NCBI GenBank assembly: GCA_036676355.1
Contig: JAKFDA010000040.1
Span: 1 to 27,373 of the forward strand
Source of the DNA: ZC4RG42 sp036676355
GTDB lineage: Bacteria > Pseudomonadota > Gammaproteobacteria > Burkholderiales > SG8-39
Length of the DNA: 27,373 bases
Direction of reading: 5' to 3'
Shown: piece after piece, positions 9,778 through 17,324 of the stretch
How the letters are laid out: each line of letters opens with the position of its first letter
Position numbering within the stretch: the first letter of the stretch is position 1
Position numbers and translations under genes: made by a program
The notes under the pieces: generated by a model
The model's database searches: none
What the model was told of the DNA's origin: nothing
Seen by the model: only the letters and a program-made list of their open reading frames with translations

Positions 9778-11030
9778 TGTGTTTCTCCGGCGAGGTAGGC
9801 GTAGCGCGCTTCGGCACGCAGCATTTCGCTTTCAATCGCCGCGTACTGCAATTCGGCTTCGACCGCACCGCGTCGCGCCTCCCACAGCGTTGACAAGGAC
9901 GACGCACCGGACGCATAGCCCGCGGAAGCGGATTGCAGGCGCGCTTGCGCCGCGGGCGCCAGACGCTCTCGGTATTCTCGCAATCGCGCATGAGCCGCTT
10001 CAGCGTCGGCTTGCACTGCGAGGAGGTCGGCCTTCAGTTCGCGCTCCCGATCTATTGTCATCGCGCGCATGCGCTCGACCAACGCGAGCTTTTCGGCGAC
10101 GCGACGATCCTGCCGTTGTGCGCGATCGATCTGCAGCGGCATCGCGATCTGTACGCTGACCATGTCCGAGCGATCCGACTGCCGATGGCCGTACATCACC
10201 TGCCAGCTCCAATCGGCTTTGCGATCGGCACGCGCGCGATCCGCTTCGAATCGCGCCACGTCCATCGCTTTCCTTCGTACAGCCAGTTGAGGGTGATTCT
10301 CGAGCACTGCTTCGAACGGCGCCATTTGCTCCATCGACGCTGAATCGGCAGAGGCCAGTGCGGTAGGCAGCGGGCGAAACGCGGCATCGCCCAGCCAACG
10401 CGCCAACCGCGCGCGCGCGCGCTGCGCACCGTTTCCGGCTGCAATGCGTCGGTCGTTGATGCCGGCCAGCATACTGTCCAGCTGGAACACATCGGTGGCC
10501 TGCGCTGCGCCGCTCGATATTCTTTGGCTTGCGACCTTGCGTTCCGCCGATAACTCCTCCGCAAGGCGCTCATACAACGCAGCTTGGCGCGCCGCTTCAT
10601 ACGCATCGATCCATGCCAGCTTGGCATCGCGAGCGACTTCGCGCGCTTGTGCCGCGCGCTCCAGTGTCCACTGCTCGCTTTCCGCCTGCATGCGATTGGC
10701 GGCGGCTTGGCGCTTTTCAGGCCGCACCATTTCCTGCATCACGCCAATCGTTGTCATGGTCATATCTTCTTGGGTGAAGCTGAGCGCGTCGCTGCCCGTG
10801 ATGGGAACGTCCTGTGCGCCAAAGCTCACCAGCGGGTCGGGCATCTCGCCTTCCGCGACGGCCGCTTCCCGCGCGGCAACCGCGGCATAGTCGTACGCCT
10901 CAAGCCCCGGCTGTCGTTCGACCGCCAGTCGCGCCGCCTCGCGCAACTGCAACACGTTTGGCTCCGTCTCGGCGAAGGAAGCCGTACTGAGACCGAGGGC
11001 GAACGCTGCGACGGCGACCGACTTGCGCAT
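9774..11030 (-). CDS. cusC: CusC-like outer-membrane efflux channel (TolC family)
   Basis: A 418-residue TolC-type outer-membrane factor: signal peptide of 20 residues (cleavage after ASFA), then two repeats of long Ala/Arg/Glu-rich helices typical of the trimeric periplasmic tunnel, ending in the SASAGYASGASSL region and a final long helix. The start at 11030 is preferred over the upstream in-frame ATG at 11102 because it begins the signal peptide and has a GGAGGT ribosome-binding site (complement of 11035-11040) 4 bases upstream. It is the promoter-proximal gene of the cusCBAF operon. Family assignment is firm; the name cusC rests mainly on the neighbouring cusBA. Confidence 0.88.
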   Translation of the reverse strand: MRKSVAVAAFALGLSTASFAETEPNVLQLREAARLAVERQPGLEAYDYAAVAAREAAVAEGEMPDPLVSFGAQDVPITGSDALSFTQEDMTMTTIGVMQEMVRPEKRQAAANRMQAESEQWTLERAAQAREVARDAKLAWIDAYEAARQAALYERLAEELSAERKVASQRISSGAAQATDVFQLDSMLAGINDRRIAAGNGAQRARARLARWLGDAAFRPLPTALASADSASMEQMAPFEAVLENHPQLAVRRKAMDVARFEADRARADRKADWSWQVMYGHRQSDRSDMVSVQIAMPLQIDRAQRQDRRVAEKLALVERMRAMTIDRERELKADLLAVQADAEAAHARLREYRERLAPAAQARLQSASAGYASGASSLSTLWEARRGAVEAELQYAAIESEMLRAEARYAYLAGETQ

Positions 11031-11578
11031 GTGAACCTCCGATCGGAAACCATGTTGAACGGTCTCGTCAGGCGAACGAATTCTCAGCCAGCATACGAGC
11101 AAGTGGTCGGACGTTAGCTACCCGTTCACCTCGCACGGAGCTGCAACATTCACCGCTACACTAATTGTTGGTCCCTTCACAATTGGTCCATTGGACAATG
11201 GGTAAGTGAAGCCCTTGCGACGCGCTGCAATCCGTAACGATTTGTTGCACTTCCGGTCTGATTCTTACCACGTTGTTTCATTAGACTTAGGCACGTCCGT
11301 GTAATTCCTGAGAGGTGCGCACCGATTCTTTTCCCTGAAAAAGTCCGGTAGTTCTTAGAATGAAATCCGGCGGTGGTCATGTTGAATAAATCTCTGCAGT
11401 ACCGCGGCGTGCGCGTTCAGTGGGTGGTAATGGTCTTCGGGGATAACAGATACCCTGCGGGCGAGCGGCCAACACAAATGCGTCAATTCCTGGCCGCCAT
11501 TCCACGGGTGGCCGATGTGGCAACCAAAACTCCTCTTCTCGATAAACCCTCCTCATCAGCCACACGCAGGAGAACCCC
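11031..11578. other. Divergent intergenic region between the cus operon and the His-rich cluster
   Basis: A 548-base gap between two divergent gene sets; it should hold the promoters of both. A small dyad and direct repeats at 11168-11201 are described separately. I could not pick a convincing -35/-10 pair for either direction. Short reading frames here (for example 11177-11380 minus) have no ribosome-binding site or recognisable composition. Confidence 0.5.
11168..11201. promoter_or_regulatory. Candidate operator: direct repeats plus dyad upstream of cusC
   Basis: TTGGTCC occurs twice (11168-11174 and 11183-11189), 15 bases apart. The second copy runs into a 14-base dyad, CCATTG-GA-CAATGG (11188-11201), overlapped by a second one, GTCCA-T-TGGAC (11186-11196). 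Such compact symmetric sites between divergent metal-resistance genes are typical of response-regulator or MerR/ArsR-family operators, but the sequence does not match an E. coli CusR box that I recognise. The protein that binds it is unknown. Confidence 0.3.
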
Positions 11579-12607
11579 ATGAGCAAGCAGCGCATAAACA
11601 TCGAGGTTGTATCCCTCGGGATCGCGTTTGGACTGATGAGCGGAGGCGCACTCGCTGATCACCCCCCTATCGGCTTTGGCATTGGAACAGGCGGGCCGAT
11701 TGTCACGATTCCGGCGGATACCGCGCCGAAAGGCAGCTGGGGTCTCGGCTTCGATGTGAGCTATACGCAAGCAGACGCCTACTCCGACGCGGAACTTCAG
11801 AAATTTGCTGATGAGCATGTCCATGCCCATAGTTCGGACTACCTGCTGAGCACCTCTCTTGGGGTGAGTTATGGCGTGACGGACGATTTCACTGTCGGTG
11901 CACGTCTTCCTTTCATCCATCGCGAGGACATACGTTCACCGTTTCACAGCCATGCCGGCGGCGTGACTACAAATGCCGTCACGGAGCAGGGAGACTCGAA
12001 CGGCATCGGAGATCTGACTGTCATCGGGAAATACCGATTCCTCCAGGCGGAACAGCAAAATATTCAGGCAGCTTTGTTGTTTGGCATCAAAGCGCCGACC
12101 GGAGAGACCTATGAAAAGAACGATCAAGGGCTCAGGTTCGAGACTGAACAACAGCCGGGTTCGGGATCATGGGATCCTCTACTCGGCCTAGCCACAACCT
12201 TCGGCTTTGGCCCGGTATCTGTCTCGGGCAGCTTTCTTTACTCCTTCGCCGGCGAAGGGTCGCAAGACACCGATCTCGGTAATCGAGCGTTCTACAACAT
12301 CGGTGTGTTTTACCGTTTACCCGAGGCGGCACACGAGCACGGTCTTGAGAGCGTTCCTCACGCTCATTCAAACTGGGACGTGGGTCTAGAACTCAATGGC
12401 GAGTGGCAGCAGCGCGAGCGCATAGACGGCGTGGAGCAAGAAGATAGTGGTGGAAGTATCCTTTATCTTTCCCCGGGCGTTCGCTATACCGCGAAGAACA
12501 ACCTGTCTTTCTATCTTTCGGTCGGAATTCCCATTGACCAAAAAATTAGAAAATCCCACCCCGATACGGATTACAGGGTGATATTTGGGCTTGGTATGCC
12601 GTTGTGA
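11579..12607 (+). CDS. Outer-membrane beta-barrel protein, MetA-pathway/transporter-like, His-rich
   Basis: A 342-residue exported protein (signal peptide about 1-26, cleavage after GGALA). Alternating hydrophobic/polar strands and a closing strand ending in YRVIFGLGMPL are typical of outer-membrane barrels; the overall pattern resembles the Phenol_MetA_deg/transporter family. Three segments that would lie in loops are His-rich: HVHAHSS, FHSHAGG and a HEHG...PHAHSN pair, suggesting metal contact. An AGGAGA ribosome-binding site precedes the ATG. It is the first gene of a short plus-strand set (barrel, cytochrome c, small OB-like protein), divergent from the cus operon. A role in metal passage or sensing at the outer membrane is inference; no substrate is shown. 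Confidence 0.75.
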   Translation: MSKQRINIEVVSLGIAFGLMSGGALADHPPIGFGIGTGGPIVTIPADTAPKGSWGLGFDVSYTQADAYSDAELQKFADEHVHAHSSDYLLSTSLGVSYGVTDDFTVGARLPFIHREDIRSPFHSHAGGVTTNAVTEQGDSNGIGDLTVIGKYRFLQAEQQNIQAALLFGIKAPTGETYEKNDQGLRFETEQQPGSGSWDPLLGLATTFGFGPVSVSGSFLYSFAGEGSQDTDLGNRAFYNIGVFYRLPEAAHEHGLESVPHAHSNWDVGLELNGEWQQRERIDGVEQEDSGGSILYLSPGVRYTAKNNLSFYLSVGIPIDQKIRKSHPDTDYRVIFGLGMPL

Positions 12608-12796
12608 CGTTCCAAGGGTAGTTCGGGTCGGCATTTCGGGCGGCGCGCGAACATTGATCGCTATGCATGCATCAGGAGCATCGGGTACTGCGCCGCGAAA
12701 TATCGAAAATCGGCAACTTCTCGGTCGGACTGTTCGTGCATGCTTTACATCTCCAGCGGGTTTCGCTCGGATGGCGCCATACGCGGTTGACTTGTA

Positions 12797-13420
12797 ATGC
12801 TCTCGAAGTTGCTCTCGATTCTCCTCATTGGAATCGCGGTACTTCTAGCCGTCGTGATCTGGCTTGTCTATCAGGGACACAAGATCGGATACAGCGCGAG
12901 AACCGAGCCTCACGCGTTAGAAGCATTCATCGCGCGCCATTTGCGTATGATGGCCATTCCCCGGGCTCAGGGGGACAAAGCAAACCCGATTCGCGCCACG
13001 CCAGACGTTCTGGCGCACGCGCGCGCGCACTTCGCGGACCACTGCGCCATCTGTCACGCGAATGACGGAAGCGGCAATACTCCCATCGGGGAGAACGTCT
13101 ATCCAAGAGTTCCCGATCTGCGCCGGCCTGAAACGCAATCGATGTCCGATGGTGAATTGTTCTTCATCATTCACAACGGCATTCGCTTCACTGCTATGCC
13201 CGCGTGGGGAACGGGCAATCCGGACGAAGATCTCGATAGCTGGAAGCTGGTTCATTTCATCCGACATCTTCCGGATTTGACACAAGCGGAGTTTGAAGAA
13301 ATGAAAACGCTGAACCCGAAGAGCAAACATCAACTCGAAGAAGAAGCGGCCGCCGATCGCTTCCTGAAAGGTGAGGACGCGGCCGATGCGCCGCCCATGG
13401 GCGAGCACCACCATCATTAA
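12797..13420 (+). CDS. Membrane-anchored mono-haem cytochrome c with His-rich tail
   Basis: A 207-residue protein with an N-terminal hydrophobic helix (about residues 4-25) that is a membrane anchor or uncleaved signal. A class I cytochrome c domain follows, with one haem site C83-A-I-C86-H87 and a probable axial Met at 134 (FTAMPAWG). Beyond the haem domain is a charged tail of about 55 residues ending in GEHHHH. The redox partner is not evident. It lies 189 bases after the barrel gene and 22 bases before the next gene, so at least the last two are probably cotranscribed. No strong ribosome-binding site precedes the ATG. The C-terminal His tract matches the His-rich theme of its neighbours and suggests metal binding (inference). 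Confidence 0.88.
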   Translation: MLSKLLSILLIGIAVLLAVVIWLVYQGHKIGYSARTEPHALEAFIARHLRMMAIPRAQGDKANPIRATPDVLAHARAHFADHCAICHANDGSGNTPIGENVYPRVPDLRRPETQSMSDGELFFIIHNGIRFTAMPAWGTGNPDEDLDSWKLVHFIRHLPDLTQAEFEEMKTLNPKSKHQLEEEAAADRFLKGEDAADAPPMGEHHHH

Positions 13421-13442
13421 ATTCGAGAAGGAGCGATCTGAC

Positions 13443-13754
13443 ATGAAAACCGGCATCGTTATTATTCTTGCGCTCACTATGATCTTGCCGATTACCCCGG
13501 TGAAAGCTCATGGCTCCGGAGAGCATGTCATGGGCATGGTCACCGCGATCGACACCAGCCAGATTGAAGTGACGCCGCCTAAAGGTGAACCCGTTACGGT
13601 CTTGCTGAACGAGAAGACACGTTACGTCTCGAAAGGCGGCGCGCAGCCTCTCCCCCAGGTGGGCGACAGAGTCTTCATTGATGTTGCCAAAGACGGAACG
13701 TCCTTAAGAGCCGAGGAAGTCCAGTTTGCTACGCCGAAAAAACCCGACCAGTAA
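13443..13754 (+). CDS. Small periplasmic OB-fold-like protein (DUF5666-like)
   Basis: A 103-residue secreted protein: signal peptide of about 22 residues (ending TPVKA), then HGSGEHVMG and a single beta-rich domain with the pattern GMVTAID...VLLNEKTRY...VGDRVFID. This resembles the DUF5666/OB-fold periplasmic proteins often found near metal-resistance genes, and is distantly CusF-like in layout but without a W/MxM site. The start at 13443 is chosen over an upstream in-frame ATG because AAGGAG (13428-13433) sits 9 bases before it and the signal peptide starts there. Possible metal ligands are the HGSGEH His pair and Met of HVMGM. The function is unknown. Confidence 0.75.
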   Translation: MKTGIVIILALTMILPITPVKAHGSGEHVMGMVTAIDTSQIEVTPPKGEPVTVLLNEKTRYVSKGGAQPLPQVGDRVFIDVAKDGTSLRAEEVQFATPKKPDQ

Positions 13755-13896
13755 GGCAGTTTTCCGCCGCTGCGGCGATGCGCTTGCTCCGTCTTTCAGC
13801 GGATAGCGCTGTCCCTAATATTGCAACAGCCGGGGTGTTCCGCAATGGCCCGCTTGCCAGACGATCCGGCTGAAACAAAGCCGAATTAAGAATTAC

Positions 13897-13920
13897 AACC
13901 GGCTACAGTATCGGCCGGTT
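13897..13920 (+). terminator. 7-bp hairpin with short T run between the OB-like gene and the CzcI-like gene
   Basis: AACCGGC (13897-13903) pairs with GCCGGTT (13914-13920) around a 10-base loop, followed by two more T. It could be a weak terminator for the gene set ending at 13754. Because it sits only 20 bases before the ATG at 13941, it could instead be a leader hairpin or operator for the second efflux operon. Confidence 0.35.
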
Positions 13921-13940
13921 TTACAGCTAACATAGCGTCC

Positions 13941-14297
13941 ATGCTTCGCCGTTATCTTGCCCTTTTGTTGATGCTGCTCGTGCCGCTTCAGGCCTATAGC
14001 GCCGTTGCTGGCGTCGGGCTGCATGGCTCCGATGCAGACTTGCAGCATCTGGCTGATCATGAACTGGGGGTAGCCCATCATCACCACGATGACGGCTCGA
14101 TCCAACACGACAATTCGGACGAGTCACTACAGCATTTAAGTCGGCACGCTGGTTATTTGAGTTTTGCGGCCATCGCGCACAACGTTCAGCTCCCTGCCAT
14201 GCCCGGCTGCGGAAGTGACCTCGCCTATATCGAGCCACCGCCAATCAAGCAGACCGTCCTCGATAGCCTGTTCCGACCGCCACGCACCTTCGGCTGA
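13941..14297 (+). CDS. Small secreted His-rich protein, CzcI-like
   Basis: A 118-residue protein with a clear signal peptide (MLRRYLALLLMLLVPLQAYS), then a mature part with many His and Asp residues, including AHHHHDDGS and several isolated His. It ends in an LFRPPRTFG tail. Short secreted His-rich proteins ahead of czcCBA-type operons are known as CzcI in Cupriavidus, and size, position, export signal and proline-rich end fit. Sequence resemblance is limited, so the name is tentative. It could buffer or sense periplasmic metal for the pump operon that begins 105 bases downstream. Hairpins lie both before and after it. Confidence 0.65.
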   Translation: MLRRYLALLLMLLVPLQAYSAVAGVGLHGSDADLQHLADHELGVAHHHHDDGSIQHDNSDESLQHLSRHAGYLSFAAIAHNVQLPAMPGCGSDLAYIEPPPIKQTVLDSLFRPPRTFG

Positions 14298-14308
14298 GCG
14301 CCGAAGGT
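14286..14308 (+). other. Intercistronic hairpin at the stop codon of the CzcI-like gene
   Basis: ACCTTCGGC (14286-14294) pairs perfectly with GCCGAAGGT (14300-14308) around TGAGC, which contains the TGA stop. There is no T tract, so it is not a standard terminator. It may protect or process the transcript between the small first gene and the pump genes. Confidence 0.4.
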
Positions 14309-14333
14309 CAAATCCACGCCTGGTTCTCTTTGC

Positions 14334-14350
14334 CACCGGCCCTGCCGGTG
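14334..14350 (+). other. Second intercistronic hairpin before the CzcC-like gene
   Basis: CACCGGC (14334-14340) pairs perfectly with GCCGGTG (14344-14350) around a 3-base loop, 25 bases after the previous hairpin and 39 bases before the ribosome-binding site of the next gene. Again there is no T tract. Confidence 0.35.
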
Positions 14351-14401
14351 AGTGGATGTCGCCCTTCGGCTCGAACTGTCTTTCAAGCTAAGGAGACCAG
14401 G

Positions 14402-15616
14402 GTGCGAACACGTACCTCTTTGGGGATCGTTGCGATTGCTTGGGCAATCGCGATGCCCGCAGCCGGGCAAGAACGCCCGAGCGATGTGACTCAGCTCATA
14501 GAGCGGGCTTGGTCACGCGCAAGCAGCGCCCGCCAGGCCGAAGGCCGCGTGAACGAGGCGGATGCCGGCCGCGCACAGGCGAGCAGCCCCTTCGCAGGTT
14601 CGCCCTCGCTGAGCCTTGCCACGCGCAACGATAAGTTGGCGCACGATCACGGGATCGAGGAACACGATGTGTCCATTGCTGCGCCGATCTGGCTTCCGGG
14701 CCAGCGTTCGGCGCGCGGCGCCCTGGCTGAAGCCGAGACGAGCGAAGCACAAGCGCGCGTGCAAGCTGCAAGGCTGATGCTCGCAGGTAAAGTCCGCGAG
14801 CGCATCTGGGCCCTGGCCGAGGCCGAGTCCGAACTCGAGCACGCGCAGCTTCACGCTGCGGCGGCCCAGAAGATGGAAGCGGATGTGATGCGGCGGGTCA
14901 ATGCCGGAGAGCTAGCGCGCACAGAAGGTCTCCTCGCAAAGCAAGAACAACTCATCGCCATGTCGGCAGTGCAAACGGCGCGCAGCAAGCGCGCGGAGGC
15001 CGCATCCAAGCTGCAAGCGCTGACCGGATATGCGCAGCTTCCCGCACGGTACGAAGAAACGGTTCACCAAGCGCCCTCGCCATTGGAAGCACATCCCAGA
15101 GTCCTCGCCGCGCGTCTCGGCAGCGATCGCGCGGCAAAGCGCGTTCGGTATGTCAGCAGTACGCGACGTGACGCGCCGGAAGTTGCGGTCTCTTACCGAT
15201 GGGAGCGCGGCATGAGCGATTCTGCTTATGACCAGACCGTTGGTGTTGGCATTCGCATTCCCTTGGCCACTGCCGCGCGTAATGCGCCGCTCGATGCGGC
15301 GGCGTTAACGGAAGCCTCGACGGCAGCCGCTGAAGAACGCGCCGCACTCGATAGTGTGCAGGCGGACATCGCCGCAGCCCAAGCGGCACTCGAAAGCGCG
15401 GAGCAAAACCTTCTCCTCGCCGAGGAACGCAAGGCAACGGCCGGTGAGCGAGCCGCCCTTCTCAAAAAAGCCTTCGAAGTGGGCGAACTCAGCTTGGTTG
15501 ACTGGCTGCGTGCCCAGAGTACCGCGCGCGCGGCGGAAGTCGCACTTGAACATGCCCGTACCGAGCGCGGTCTCGCGCGCGCCCGACTGAATCAAGCACT
15601 AGGAGTCCTTCCATGA
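14402..15616 (+). CDS. czcC: CzcC-like outer-membrane efflux channel (TolC family)
   Basis: A 404-residue outer-membrane factor for an HME-RND pump. A signal peptide (about 1-23, ending MPAAG) is followed by two rounds of long Ala/Glu/Arg-rich helices characteristic of TolC/CzcC tunnels. The GTG at 14402 is chosen because AAGGAG (14390-14395) lies 6 bases upstream and the signal peptide begins there; the in-frame ATG at 14330 has no such site and would put 24 extra residues ahead of the signal. Its stop overlaps the next start by 4 bases. The family is clear; the czc name follows the operon layout and does not fix the metal. Confidence 0.85.
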   Translation: MRTRTSLGIVAIAWAIAMPAAGQERPSDVTQLIERAWSRASSARQAEGRVNEADAGRAQASSPFAGSPSLSLATRNDKLAHDHGIEEHDVSIAAPIWLPGQRSARGALAEAETSEAQARVQAARLMLAGKVRERIWALAEAESELEHAQLHAAAAQKMEADVMRRVNAGELARTEGLLAKQEQLIAMSAVQTARSKRAEAASKLQALTGYAQLPARYEETVHQAPSPLEAHPRVLAARLGSDRAAKRVRYVSSTRRDAPEVAVSYRWERGMSDSAYDQTVGVGIRIPLATAARNAPLDAAALTEASTAAAEERAALDSVQADIAAAQAALESAEQNLLLAEERKATAGERAALLKKAFEVGELSLVDWLRAQSTARAAEVALEHARTERGLARARLNQALGVLP

Positions 15617-16188
15617 ACACGACCCTCATCCGCGCAGCGCGCGTTCTCGTCGCCATTGCGGCGCTTGGCCTTGCGCACTTTGCGTACGCTGGCCCCGGTG
15701 CGCACGGTCCGGATGGTGAACATCTGGAGAGTCCGAACGCCGCCGCCTACGACGTTGCCGCGTCGGCACCCACGTTAGAAGCGCAATCGGACAGCTTCGA
15801 ACTGGTCGCAATGCTCAACGAAGACGAGTTCTCCGTGCTTATCGACCGCTTCAGCTCGAACGAGCCGGTGCTGCACGCCAAAGTCGAAGTCGAGATGGAA
15901 GGCATCCGCGCGGCCGGGACGTTCCATGCTGATCATGGTGACTACGCGTTCACCGACGCAAAGTTGTTGCAGAAACTGCGCGAGCCCGGTGAGCATGCGT
16001 TGGTGTTTACCGTGCAAGCAGGCAACGAGAGCGATCTGCTGGCGGGCACGCTCCTCAGCGCCTCGCATGCACAAGATCACGGCGCGGCGCAACCAAAGTG
16101 GAGCATCGCTCTTGGCGTCGGGCTGATTGTTCTGGGGTTGTTTGCGTGGCTTATCAAGAAGCGTAAGCAACGCGGAGCGATGGCATGA
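15613..16188 (+). CDS. Unrecognised periplasmic protein with C-terminal membrane anchor, in the RND operon
   Basis: A 191-residue protein. It has a signal peptide (1-26, ending HFAYA), then GPGAHGPDGEHL at the mature N-terminus, a beta-rich periplasmic domain (about 50-155), and one transmembrane helix (about 162-181) followed by the basic stop-transfer run KKRKQRG. It should be anchored in the inner membrane with the domain in the periplasm. The same 12-residue His/Asp/Glu-containing motif opens the mature form of the adaptor encoded next. Its start overlaps the czcC-like stop and its end overlaps the adaptor start, each by 4 bases, so it is translationally coupled to the pump. I do not recognise the family; an accessory metal-binding or assembly subunit is inference. 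Confidence 0.75.
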   Translation: MNTTLIRAARVLVAIAALGLAHFAYAGPGAHGPDGEHLESPNAAAYDVAASAPTLEAQSDSFELVAMLNEDEFSVLIDRFSSNEPVLHAKVEVEMEGIRAAGTFHADHGDYAFTDAKLLQKLREPGEHALVFTVQAGNESDLLAGTLLSASHAQDHGAAQPKWSIALGVGLIVLGLFAWLIKKRKQRGAMA

Positions 16189-17315
16189 AGCACCCCTTCT
16201 CCATTGCATTGCTCTGTGCTGCGCTCTTTGCGACAGGGCATGCCTTCGCTGGCCCTGGTGCGCATGGCCCCGACGGCGAACATCTGGACACCCCAGGACA
16301 TGCGCACGCAATCGGCACAGTCCAACGCTTAGCCGATGGCAGTGTGCAAATTCCAAAGCCGGCCCAGCGGCGAATGGCCATTCGTACCCAAATCGGCGTG
16401 GAAGGTGAACACGCGTTGCCGGTCGAATTGAACGGCCGCGTGATCATGGATCCAAATTCGGGCGGTCGGGTGCAAGCGCCCTTCGCCGGCCGCGTGGCGC
16501 AGGGACCGGGCGGCATCGCGGTGGTCGGCCGCCATGTGAAGCAAGGTGAGGTGCTCGCCGTTTTGCATCCAACCGCGAGCGCGATCGACCTGGGCAACCA
16601 GACAGCACAACATGCTGAACTGCGCGCCAACCGCGCGATCGCCGAACAACGTGCGAAACGGCTGCAAGAGCTTGAAGGCTCCGTTGCACGCAAAGATATC
16701 GACGCGGCCGTTGCAGAAGCGCAAAGCCTGCGCGAGCGCGAACGAGCGGTCGGCGCAAGCCTATCTCAAGCGGAAGCCTTGCGCGCTCCAGTGGGCGGTA
16801 TCGTTGCAAGCGCCAATGCCGTCACGGGCCAAATCGTCGACGGTCGCGAACTACTATTCGAGATCGTGGACCCGGCGCGCTTGCTCATCGAGGCCCACAC
16901 CACCGATGCAACGCTTGGCTCGAAGATCGCCGGGGCAAGTCTGCGCGATATCAACGGCGGTGGCCTTCAGTACCTCGGCAGTGGCCTCGCCTTGCGCGAA
17001 GGCGCGTTACCGCTCGTCTTTCAATTAAAGCGTGACGGCCCTACGGAAGCTGTCGGCCTGGCCCTCGGACAGCCGGTCACTGTGCTGGCTCAGCTTAAGG
17101 AGCGCATCAAAGGCATTGTCCTTCCCAGCGAAGCGGTGGTCCGCAACGCGGCCAATGAGCCCGTCGTTTGGGTGAAGACCAGTGCTCAACGCTTCGTTCC
17201 GCAAGTCGTCGCCGTTACGCCGTTGGACGCTCGCAACGTTGTGGTGACCCAGGGTCTGGCGGCCGACAACCGCGTGGTGGTCTCGGGCGCCTCGCTCATC
17301 AACCAGATTCGATAG
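16185..17315 (+). CDS. czcB: CzcB-like periplasmic adaptor of an HME-RND pump
   Basis: A 376-residue membrane-fusion protein: signal peptide (1-22), mature N-terminus GPGAHGPDGEHLDTPGHAH, then a beta-barrel/lipoyl-type adaptor. The first lipoyl half is at about residues 85-135 (GGRVQAPFAGRVAQG), a short helical hairpin at about 140-195, the second lipoyl half at about 198-230 (LRAPVGGIVAS), and barrel and membrane-proximal domains follow (LPSEAVV, GASLINQIR). Unlike the CusB homologue in this window it has no CusF domain and no YWHDPM-type metal-binding domain; the His-rich N-terminal motif may take that role (inference). It sits between the unrecognised anchored protein (4-base overlap) and the pump gene (9-base gap). 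Confidence 0.9.
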   Translation: MKHPFSIALLCAALFATGHAFAGPGAHGPDGEHLDTPGHAHAIGTVQRLADGSVQIPKPAQRRMAIRTQIGVEGEHALPVELNGRVIMDPNSGGRVQAPFAGRVAQGPGGIAVVGRHVKQGEVLAVLHPTASAIDLGNQTAQHAELRANRAIAEQRAKRLQELEGSVARKDIDAAVAEAQSLRERERAVGASLSQAEALRAPVGGIVASANAVTGQIVDGRELLFEIVDPARLLIEAHTTDATLGSKIAGASLRDINGGGLQYLGSGLALREGALPLVFQLKRDGPTEAVGLALGQPVTVLAQLKERIKGIVLPSEAVVRNAANEPVVWVKTSAQRFVPQVVAVTPLDARNVVVTQGLAADNRVVVSGASLINQIR

Positions 17316-17324
17316 GCGCCTCGC

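Noticed and set aside
10399..10425. Alternating CG-rich run inside the cusC-like gene as a possible repeat element
   Set aside because: It codes in frame for Ala/Arg residues of a helical segment, and is a normal effect of high GC.
11177..11380. A 67-codon minus-strand frame in the cus upstream region
   Set aside because: No ribosome-binding site or recognisable motif, and it covers the likely promoter/operator region.
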